Virus record (IMG/VR): IMGVR_UViG_3300042540_000693
Coordinates: 1-25,399 of that record
DNA: 25,399 nucleotides
Source of the DNA: a virus
Direction: 5' to 3' (one strand)
In this document: piece after piece, positions 1 to 7,398 of the stretch
Numbering within the stretch: position 1 is the stretch's first letter
How the letters are laid out: each line of letters opens with the position of its first letter
Translations under genes and position numbers: made by a program
The notes under the pieces: model-generated
Seen by the model: only the letters and a program-made list of their open reading frames with translations
Databases searched by the model: none
What the model was told of the DNA's origin: nothing

Positions 1-1
1 T

Positions 2-3000
2 GCGGAGATCTTCCAGACGGGCCAAGGCTTGTTCCTCGGCGCGGGTCAGCGGGATAGCGCGGCGCACCTTGTCGCGGATGACGACGTGCTGGAGTTCGTG
101 GAGGAAAGTGAGCGGGACGCTGTTCTTGTCGTGGAGGTTGTCCAGGTTGATCGAGACGACCGGAGCGCCCTCGGGCGTCAGGCTGAAGAGTCCGGCCCAA
201 GTGGTCTGCTTGTTGCCCGGCTTGGTGAAGCGTCCGATGTCGAGGACGACGCGGTCGAAGCGCACGCCGCGCTTGGCATTCTTGACGAACTCCTTGGCCA
301 TGAGCCGGAGGTTCATCGGCTGCGTCTTGTCGGTGGCGATCTTGTTGATGGCCGACACGACCGGATCTTCGTCGAAGAGTCCGGCGCGGTAGGCTTGCGC
401 CATGTTGCTGCGGATGATGGCCGCACGCTGCTGGTTGGGATTGAGGCGTGCGGCGGCGAACCGCTCGAACATCTTCTTGCCGTCGGCCGTCACCGTGTCG
501 GCGGCGGGTGCGGCGGATGCAGTTAGGGGATTATTACTCTGCTCCGCGAGGACGCCATCAAAGGTAGCAAGGTAGGACTGGTAGACGCGGTCAACTGTCC
601 CTTGCGGCAGAGCCGCGGTCTCGGCCTCGTCTAGGCCAAGGATGGCTCCGGCGAAGTCTCGCTGGGCTGCTGCGGCGACGGCTCTTGTCCGGCGAGGAGT
701 TGGCTGAACGCCTCGTCCTCCAGTCTGCCCAGCAGTTGATTCCTGAACAGTTCCGGCTGGGTCCGCAGGAGATCCGACAACACGCTCGGCTCGCCCTGTT
801 GGAGCCGTGTCCGGAGTTCGGGCGGCACGCGATTCAGCAACTCCGGAAAGTGCCGCCTCATTTGATACGCCGCGGCGAAGGTTCGTAAGTTCAGCGGGGG
901 TCGCTCTGGGAGTGGTGCGTTCGACGAGTCGACGCTCTTCGTTTCTGAAGTATTCAAGCTGGGATCTGTTAATTTTTCCATCGAGGTATGATTTTATCCT
1001 TCCGGCCCAGAGTCGGTCGACTTCTGAGAGTGGTTGGTTAGTTTGACTGCGTTCGCCCGCTTGGCGTTCAATCTCCATACCGGCATAACGCAGGAAAAGG
1101 TCTCGGTCAGAGTCGGGCAACTCGTCCATCAGGTTGAGAGCCTCCTCTATGTTGTTGGTAAACGGTGCGATTTCCCCGCCCTCGGCGTCCTCAACGCCCA
1201 CCCGCTTGCCCCTCTCGGCCAGCTTGGCTTGATCGATCCGGCCCTTGTCGTCCGGCTGGCTGGCCTTTAGCGCCACCTCATCGCCTGCCCCTTGGTTCTC
1301 GTCATCGAGGCTGACCTCGTCGCGGGTCATACCCTTGCGGGTCGCCGTGCGCTTGGCCGCGCTCAAGGCACTATTGCCGATGTTGTAGGGATTGAGCGAG
1401 CGGATGCTGGAGTCGTTGAGGAGATTGAAAGTGGAAAGGACGAGGCGGCGATCTTGGGCAACCTCGGCCGTCGAGCGCGAATACTTGCGCCCCTGCTGAG
1501 TGGCAAGAGCTTTATCCGCTTCGGCCAACTCCGAGATGATCTGCTCGGCCATGAAGTCGCGATCGACCTCGGAGAACTTCTCGGCCTTATCGAGGATGCG
1601 CCTGATCTGCGCGTCCTTCTTCTCTTGATCGAGCGCACCGAAGTCCACGAGTTCCTGCAACGCAGTGAGCGCCTCATCGCGGGTTGCACGCTTGGCCTCG
1701 GGGATGCCGGCCTTCTGCCCTCGACGGGCACGGGTGATGAGGTTCATCGCCCCCTGCGGCGACATCTTGAGCGCCTTACCCGCGCCTGTTCCGCGGGCTG
1801 CGGCTTTGGCTGCGGTCGCCTTCTCACTCAGCCCGCGGAACTTGTCGCGCAAAGCCTGAATCGCGAGACCTCGCTTGGCTTCTTGGTAGGCGATGAGTTT
1901 GTCGGAGACCTTTTCGCCGATCGTGCGCTGACGGCCGGGCAGCACCTTGGTCTTCTCGCTCGGGTTGGCCTTCTTCGCTTTGAGGAATGCCGCCGCGACC
2001 TTGCCCCTGGCTGTTTCCAGCGCCGTGTCACGCACTTCGGTCGTCACGGCCGGATCTTGGATATTCAGGATCGGACTGGTGATCTTATCATCGAAGAAGC
2101 CATAGACCGCATTCTCGGCATCATTGAGTTCTGCGATCGCGGCACGACCCTGCACACCGCGAAGGGCTTCTGTCAGCGGACCATCCCCTGCTTCTGTCTT
2201 GGCCGATGCCATACCCGCCTCGCTTCGTGCGATGCGGGACGGCGAAGCGATACGGATCGGATCGTAGATCCCCAAGCCTCGGCGTCGGCTCTTGGCTCCG
2301 CGCTGGGTTAGCGCACGATCTACGGAAAATTCCTGCGGAGTCTTGCCGACACGATACGTGCGCCCTTCATAGGTGACGCCCGTGATGAAAGTGTTGCGGT
2401 TGCCGTCTTTATCCGAACGCTCTTGCGTATAGAAGCGCACGGGCTGGCGATCCACTTTAGCCGTGCCTGCTTTCTGCCGCTGCTCGTGTTCAGTCCAGAA
2501 TTGGTTGGCCTCGGCCAGCGATTGCGCCGTCTCCGGTGTGACCAGCACGGGCTGTCCAAGATAGTTCATCTGCCGGATCGTCGTGTCGGCAGCGGTATCG
2601 ACCTCTTGGAGATAAGTCGCGTTGTCCTGCCCGCGGGTCGGACGGGCAGAGACAAGTTCGTTTTTCTCGCCCTTGCGGACACCGACAAATTCCGCGCTGC
2701 TCTTGGCAATGAGGTCCGGTCCTGTGGTCTGGATGTCCGGTGCAGCCGGAGCCGTGCCGCCCTGCTCCTCGGGCTTGAATCCACGGGTCGTCGAACGCTG
2801 CGGTATCGGCAACGCCTCGGCCGGAGCCTTACGATTGAAAAGTCGTGTCGTGACTGGGATGCCTTTGCCGCCGAGCTTATCCGGCAACATCCAGGTGAAC
2901 TTGCTCCCCTTGCCCGTCCAGCGCGTGCCCGTCATCGATTCGAGCTTCTGTCTGGTCGGGTTCGGCCCGAGAGCGTCCATGAGCACTTGGCTCGCCGGAT

Positions 3001-5215
3001 CATCCTGCTTGGTCGTAGTGCGCTCGACACCGAAGCGGTTGCGGATCTCCTGCTCGGCGATTGCACCCGTCGTCTCCGGCGTGATCGGCACGCCGAGTTC
3101 ACGCGCCGAGTTGATCCAAAGATTGTCATCGATCTTCGAACCCTCGACATCTTTGAAGTAGAGAAGATTCTGCGCCCGCTCGGCCTCACTCAACTGCTCA
3201 CCTTCGGCAGCAGGACGGATCGGCGCGGTTAGCGGCGACACCTTAATGCCAGTTCCGGTAGTCGCGGCGGCGGGAGCCACTTGCTCGGCCGGACGTGTCG
3301 TGATCCGGTTGAACTCATCTGCATCGTAAAGCCGGGTGGCGACTTTGTTATCCTCATCCGGCTCACTGCGGAGTTGGGCTTGGCCGTTTTGATTCAGCCG
3401 CACGAACGTCATCGGGATCGCGAAGGCATTACCTTCGCCGTCCTCGGTCAGCACACTGACTTGGTCGCCTTCCTTGAGATTGTCGACGAAGCCCTTGGCA
3501 TCCTCTTGCGGGCGGGCCAAGGTCGCCGCCGCGGACTCCAAGTCGCGGGTCAAAATTTCTTGGTCACGTAAACGGCGGCGCTCGGCCGCAGCGGCAAGCT
3601 CCTCGGCGTTGGAGGCAACTTCTTCACCCTCCACCAGATCCGCATCTTCGAGGTTCTCCTCGACCTTCTTCGGCGGTGTGACGGGCGGTGCCTTGAACGC
3701 CTCTGGATCGGCCATCTCCGCGAGCTTGGCCTTCACTTCGCTGCGGATATCCGAAGCACCTTCGAACGCAGGATTAAGCAGAACGCCTTGGCCGTATTTG
3801 GTCGGGATGGCAAATGCTCCGAAGCGGCTCACCTCTGGCACATTGAACGCCCACACCTGACCCGCCTTGTTCTGGCGGTATTCGAGATTGTTATATTCCT
3901 CGTTGCGGCTCTGGATCGTAATTGGCTCCGACCACTCTTCATCAGCGGGGGCTTCTTGCTGTTGCTCCTGCTCTTGGCTTTGCTCGGGCGGCAATTCGCT
4001 TCCGGTCTGCTGTTGCTGCCTCTTTGTCCGGAGCGCCTCGGTCGTCCGCGGGGAGAACGCCACTTCGACCACACCACCCGCACCGCCGAGAAGACCGCCG
4101 ACCGTGGCACCAGCCGCCGCGGCGATCTGACGCTCACGTTCGGCTTCCGGCGTCATAACGACATCCCCCACCGTGCGATTCGGGTCTGCCGATCCGAGGG
4201 CCGCTTGCTCCAATCCGGTTTGGATATACTCAGTCGGCCCCTCCACAGCAGATCCACTTGCCGCCCCACCGGCAAGACCTCCCCCGATGCGGCCGAGGGT
4301 CAAAGGCTTCACGCCTTCCACGGCTGCACGTTGCGCTTGAGAGAGGGGCTTCAAAAACTTTCCAGCGACAAAGACTTCCCCGAGCGTGTCGAGTGCGGCT
4401 CCAGGCGCGGCAAATGCTGCCGCTTGCGCGGCATTACCCTCACCCAATTCCTGTGCCATCTGCCCGAAACTCCCGCCAGCGATCTGGCCGAAGTTGGCCA
4501 AGTAAGCCCCGCCGACCGCCCCGCGCTTGGCGGCGGTTCCGGCTGCGGTCAGCGCGTTCTGTGCGACAAGCTGCGCGACTTCTTTTGCCGCTTCATTCTT
4601 GGCCATGCCTGCCGCCGTGCGCTTGGCGACTTCGTTGGCGATGATGCGCTGGGCTGCTGTTTTGGCCGCAGCCCCACCCAAGCCTGCACCACCGAGAGAA
4701 ATTAAAAGCTGCGGGAGTTGCTCACTTATTATCCCAGCCGCATAAAGACCGAAGTCCCCTAGCCCGTCGATGTCCTCGGTCGGATCTTGGATCGAGGCTT
4801 GGTTCTCCGCTGCCTCCTCCATCTTGCGGGCATAATTCTCCAAACCAAACTGCTCCAATTCTTCAACCCCGATAGCCTGCCCAAGAAGTCCGCTGAATCC
4901 ATAAAGAAGCCCCTGGGTCTGGTCTGTGCCTCGTTCCAATCCAGCGCCAATTTCTCCAGTCAATGACCGTTTCGACCGCATCGGAGCAGCCACAGCAACA
5001 CCCGCTTCCCGCATCGCCGCCTCGACGGCATCCGGATCTTCCCACCATTTCTTCTCGGTCACCTCAACCGCACGAGACTCATCAGGGGCGACCGTATTGA
5101 GACTGAGCCGCGGTCCGAGGTCGGGTTCCTCCGCGGATTCCGGATCCTCTAGTCCGAGTCCGAGAGCTTCTGCGGTGACGCGACGGACTTCTTCTGGGTC
5201 ATCATACCAAGCCAT
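2..5215 (-). CDS. Giant ejection/polyvalent protein, C-terminus outside window
   Basis: At least 1738 codons, open at the left edge with no stop after the ATG at 5215; an in-frame TGA two codons upstream fixes the start. Residues about 154-184 and 370-392 are hydrophobic glycine-rich segments, and EGPTEYIQTGLEQAALG (about 320-340) is a motif typical of phage ejection and polyvalent proteins. A Gln/Glu-rich linker lies near 395-430 (KKQQQQTGSELPPEQSQ). Long helical, charged regions follow. Near the left edge TFLHELQHVV (residues 1703-1712) contains HELQH (1706-1710), the HExxH zinc-metallopeptidase motif. It is probably a multi-domain protein packaged in the head and injected with the DNA, like T7 gp16 in position. 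The third zinc ligand would lie past the edge. A second frame (981-631) runs inside it; see that entry. Confidence 0.78.
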   Translation of the reverse strand, partial: MAWYDDPEEVRRVTAEALGLGLEDPESAEEPDLGPRLSLNTVAPDESRAVEVTEKKWWEDPDAVEAAMREAGVAVAAPMRSKRSLTGEIGAGLERGTDQTQGLLYGFSGLLGQAIGVEELEQFGLENYARKMEEAAENQASIQDPTEDIDGLGDFGLYAAGIISEQLPQLLISLGGAGLGGAAAKTAAQRIIANEVAKRTAAGMAKNEAAKEVAQLVAQNALTAAGTAAKRGAVGGAYLANFGQIAGGSFGQMAQELGEGNAAQAAAFAAPGAALDTLGEVFVAGKFLKPLSQAQRAAVEGVKPLTLGRIGGGLAGGAASGSAVEGPTEYIQTGLEQAALGSADPNRTVGDVVMTPEAERERQIAAAAGATVGGLLGGAGGVVEVAFSPRTTEALRTKRQQQQTGSELPPEQSQEQEQQQEAPADEEWSEPITIQSRNEEYNNLEYRQNKAGQVWAFNVPEVSRFGAFAIPTKYGQGVLLNPAFEGASDIRSEVKAKLAEMADPEAFKAPPVTPPKKVEENLEDADLVEGEEVASNAEELAAAAERRRLRDQEILTRDLESAAATLARPQEDAKGFVDNLKEGDQVSVLTEDGEGNAFAIPMTFVRLNQNGQAQLRSEPDEDNKVATRLYDADEFNRITTRPAEQVAPAAATTGTGIKVSPLTAPIRPAAEGEQLSEAERAQNLLYFKDVEGSKIDDNLWINSARELGVPITPETTGAIAEQEIRNRFGVERTTTKQDDPASQVLMDALGPNPTRQKLESMTGTRWTGKGSKFTWMLPDKLGGKGIPVTTRLFNRKAPAEALPIPQRSTTRGFKPEEQGGTAPAAPDIQTTGPDLIAKSSAEFVGVRKGEKNELVSARPTRGQDNATYLQEVDTAADTTIRQMNYLGQPVLVTPETAQSLAEANQFWTEHEQRQKAGTAKVDRQPVRFYTQERSDKDGNRNTFITGVTYEGRTYRVGKTPQEFSVDRALTQRGAKSRRRGLGIYDPIRIASPSRIARSEAGMASAKTEAGDGPLTEALRGVQGRAAIAELNDAENAVYGFFDDKITSPILNIQDPAVTTEVRDTALETARGKVAAAFLKAKKANPSEKTKVLPGRQRTIGEKVSDKLIAYQEAKRGLAIQALRDKFRGLSEKATAAKAAARGTGAGKALKMSPQGAMNLITRARRGQKAGIPEAKRATRDEALTALQELVDFGALDQEKKDAQIRRILDKAEKFSEVDRDFMAEQIISELAEADKALATQQGRKYSRSTAEVAQDRRLVLSTFNLLNDSSIRSLNPYNIGNSALSAAKRTATRKGMTRDEVSLDDENQGAGDEVALKASQPDDKGRIDQAKLAERGKRVGVEDAEGGEIAPFTNNIEEALNLMDELPDSDRDLFLRYAGMEIERQAGERSQTNQPLSEVDRLWAGRIKSYLDGKINRSQLEYFRNEERRLVERTTPRATPAELTNLRRGVSNEAALSGVAESRAARTPDTAPTGRAERVVGSPADPAGTVQESTAGQTGGRGVQPTPRRTRAVAAAAQRDFAGAILGLDEAETAALPQGTVDRVYQSYLATFDGVLAEQSNNPLTASAAPAADTVTADGKKMFERFAAARLNPNQQRAAIIRSNMAQAYRAGLFDEDPVVSAINKIATDKTQPMNLRLMAKEFVKNAKRGVRFDRVVLDIGRFTKPGNKQTTWAGLFSLTPEGAPVVSINLDNLHDKNSVPLTFLHELQHVVIRDKVRRAIPLTRAEEQALARLEDLR
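631..981 (-). CDS. 116-aa ORF embedded in the giant gene in another frame
   Basis: Runs in a different minus-strand frame from the giant gene, from MEKLTDPSLNTSETK to a TAG stop. Residues about 29-100 read like a folded helical protein (LRTFAAAYQMRRHFPELL, LLRTQPELFRNQLLGRL) with a disordered Pro/Glu/Ser tail. By hand count about three quarters or more of third codon positions are G or C across 900-640, as in the neighbouring genes, while the giant gene's own frame drops to about half there and reads as an Arg/Ala/Thr/Pro-rich linker. It has no strong ribosome-binding site. Either it is a true overprinted gene, or the giant protein carries two compensating frameshifts in this stretch. Confidence 0.5.
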   Translation of the reverse strand: MEKLTDPSLNTSETKSVDSSNAPLPERPPLNLRTFAAAYQMRRHFPELLNRVPPELRTRLQQGEPSVLSDLLRTQPELFRNQLLGRLEDEAFSQLLAGQEPSPQQPSETSPEPSLA

Positions 5216-5226
5216 CGGTCAAGGTA

Positions 5227-6906
5227 TCACTTACCACGCTTCGATGCTAATGCTCTGATACGCGACAGCACCTTATCGGGGGTGTCGACTTTCTGGCTCC
5301 ATGTGCCGTCCTCATTCTTTAACCCGCGAGCACTGAATCCTTGGAGTCGATCGGCTTTTTCGTAGACTTGTTTAACCACCTCTGGATCGATTTCACTGAG
5401 GAACTTGGCTGCTTCGGGATCTTCGGTCCGGCCGAGCACGCCGCTCATATCTTCGTCTTTAATCGTCGGATTTCGGAAGCCGATCTTATTGGCCCATGAG
5501 TTGCCGGCATAAAGACTACGTAGAGCACTTTCGATCTGCTCCTCATTCATCTCTTCCCGGACCGAGGCGATCATTTCGGGAGTGGGTTTGAAGTTGGTAT
5601 TTGTCGAATCTTTGCCCTCTTGAATCATTCGGCGGATTAAGTTCTTATTCGCTCTAGAGAGATTGTTTGCCGGCTGCTCTGCCGTCGGAGTAGAAGGAAC
5701 AGGTTCATTTTCCTTTGGCTTAAAAGTAGTAAAGCGGGCTTTCTTTTCTTTCTCCGCAAAAATATCTGGGGTCACCACTTGCCCGTTTTCGTCTAGGTAG
5801 AGTTGCCCCGCTTTCCGAATCGCGGCTTGGTAGTCTTCGGGGGTTTCAAAGGTTCTCCTATCAATTACGGGTAATTTTTCTCTAAATTCAGGAGACGCCA
5901 TTATTGTTCCGAGCTTTGTTTGCAACCCGAGTAAAGCGTCACCATAGCTACCTTCTTCGATGACTTGGTCATTTAAGGTCACCCTCGGGGTGTCGTCATT
6001 CTGTGCATTCTGCAAGAACTTCACATCTCGCAACACTGTTTTATAGTCTTCGACGGGATTGACCTCGACTGACAAACCCGCTTTCTTCTTAACATTCTGC
6101 ACCGTTCTGTAGGCGTCATCAGCAGCACGCCTAGCAGCCGGGTCGTCTGCGCGTAATTCGGCTGCACTTTCAGCCGTCTTGTAAACATCCACAGCGACCT
6201 TCAAAGCCTCGGCCGTTTCCGGATCTACGGAGACCCCCGCCTCGGTCTGTTGCTGCGGGTTCATTCGGTCAAAGAGGAATCCGCGCAAAGACTCTTCGTA
6301 AGTCAGACCTTTGGATTCGTCGGCTCTTTTCATAATCAACCCAGCATCCTGTGAGTTGATGAGACCGCTGGCTACGAGGTCATTGATCCTCGTGGCGGCA
6401 AGCTGGTCCACACTGTCCTGCTGCATCTTCCGCTCCCACGTATTCTTGATGCCGGCTGCCGACGATCTTTTCTGCTTGATCGCATCAATCGCGGGGAGAA
6501 TACGATCCTGCACCACCATCCGAAACTGGTCGTTCGGGTCAGGTTGCGCGGCAGCTTGCTCCGCCTGTTGTCTCCTCAAGGCTTCTTGCTCATCGACCGC
6601 TTGAACCGTCGAGAAAATCGGACCGCTTCCGCCCTGGTTGTTTATCTGCGTTAGGTCGAAAGATTGATCGCCTTGAAACGTATCTTGGCTGGCCATTGCG
6701 CCGGTATATGGCGCGGGATCTGCCGCCACACTCGAAAGCAGATTGGTTGCTACCTTGGTGTCCTGCTCCTGCTTTCCGCTGTAGTCCACATAGAGAGCTT
6801 CCAGTTCCTCGACAGGGACATCCTTCTTCCCAGCATAACCCTTCTGCCGCAGAAGGTTTTTGAAGTCTTTGCTGTAAGTAGCCGGATTTGTGATATCGAA
6901 AGCCAT
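5227..6906 (-). CDS. Internal virion-type protein (559 aa)
   Basis: Starts MAFDITNPATYSKDFKNLL; highly charged and mostly helical. The N-terminal 120 residues hold a small helical domain and Gln-rich linker (EQAAAQPDPNDQ). Residues about 130-310 are long helices (ILPAIDAIKQKRSSAAGIK). A central part contains a Pro-rich linker (NEPVPSTPTAEQPANN), and a conserved-looking C-terminal helical domain follows (EMNEEQIESALRSLYAGN, EDPEAAKFLSEIDPEVV). It matches T7 gp15 in position, between the gp14-like genes and the giant last protein. It is probably an internal head/ejection-complex subunit. The start is preceded by AGGGG, 9 nt away; the TGA stop lies 11 nt before the next ATG. Confidence 0.68.
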   Translation of the reverse strand: MAFDITNPATYSKDFKNLLRQKGYAGKKDVPVEELEALYVDYSGKQEQDTKVATNLLSSVAADPAPYTGAMASQDTFQGDQSFDLTQINNQGGSGPIFSTVQAVDEQEALRRQQAEQAAAQPDPNDQFRMVVQDRILPAIDAIKQKRSSAAGIKNTWERKMQQDSVDQLAATRINDLVASGLINSQDAGLIMKRADESKGLTYEESLRGFLFDRMNPQQQTEAGVSVDPETAEALKVAVDVYKTAESAAELRADDPAARRAADDAYRTVQNVKKKAGLSVEVNPVEDYKTVLRDVKFLQNAQNDDTPRVTLNDQVIEEGSYGDALLGLQTKLGTIMASPEFREKLPVIDRRTFETPEDYQAAIRKAGQLYLDENGQVVTPDIFAEKEKKARFTTFKPKENEPVPSTPTAEQPANNLSRANKNLIRRMIQEGKDSTNTNFKPTPEMIASVREEMNEEQIESALRSLYAGNSWANKIGFRNPTIKDEDMSGVLGRTEDPEAAKFLSEIDPEVVKQVYEKADRLQGFSARGLKNEDGTWSQKVDTPDKVLSRIRALASKRGK

Positions 6907-6910
6907 GTTA

Positions 6911-7396
6911 TTAGACCCCTGTTAAGTCTACCACTTTCTTCTTAGCCATCGGCTGACTACTCGTCTGCGGCTGCGATTGAGCGGCCGGCTTCCGGTCATA
7001 ACTAGTGCCCGTCAAATTGAAGCTAGTCGGATCCTCATCTTGAGCAGGAGCCTGATTCGAAGAACCACCGTTCCCCGCAACATTGCTGCTGGCACCGGAG
7101 CCGCCAGTTCTGATGATGCGTCGGCGCTCGTTGACCATTTCGTTTTGCAGACGATAGGAGTTCGCCATGTTCTCCGTCTCGTAGGCGAGTTGATTGAGGG
7201 TGAACTCGGCTTGAGCCGCTTTGGCTGGAAGAAGAATTCTTTCCAACTGCATGGCCATGTTAAACTTTTCCTGATCGCGGCGCGCTTGTGCTTGCGTGTT
7301 ATACGCAGTCAGAAACGTCGCTGCCGGGTTCCAGCCCCAAGGGGGCGCGGTGTCTGGAGTGGCAATGCTAATGGGAGATAGGACTGATGTAAGCAT
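6911..7396 (-). CDS. Internal virion-type protein (161 aa)
   Basis: The N-terminal third (PWGWNPAATFLTAYNTQAQARRD) leads into a helical coiled-coil middle (ARRDQEKFNMAMQLERILL, ETENMANSYRLQNEMVNERRR). The C-terminal third is a disordered Ser/Gly/Gln/Pro-rich tail ending AKKKVVDLTGV. It sits between the two larger ejection-type genes, with a strong AGGAG site 7 nt before the ATG, so it is expected to be made in quantity. I infer an internal virion protein. No catalytic motif is seen and the family is not recognised. Confidence 0.68.
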   Translation of the reverse strand: MLTSVLSPISIATPDTAPPWGWNPAATFLTAYNTQAQARRDQEKFNMAMQLERILLPAKAAQAEFTLNQLAYETENMANSYRLQNEMVNERRRIIRTGGSGASSNVAGNGGSSNQAPAQDEDPTSFNLTGTSYDRKPAAQSQPQTSSQPMAKKKVVDLTGV

Positions 7397-7398
7397 GG

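Noticed and set aside
527-539. AGTAATAATCCCC, similar to the late element, inside the giant gene
   Set aside because: Differs from the core at several positions, lies in codons for SNNP of an apparently coding stretch and not between genes. It would gain weight only if 631-1 proves to be a separate gene.
980-1340. Weak resemblance to a sigma-factor region in the giant protein (SLDDE followed by LPDSDRDLFLRYAGME)
   Set aside because: No helix-turn-helix or region 2 motif can be defined; probably chance similarity in a charged helical stretch.
1292-2311. Plus-strand open frame of 339 codons opposite the giant gene
   Set aside because: Mirror of a highly charged minus-strand gene; composition is that of an antisense frame, and the giant frame is open and protein-like here.
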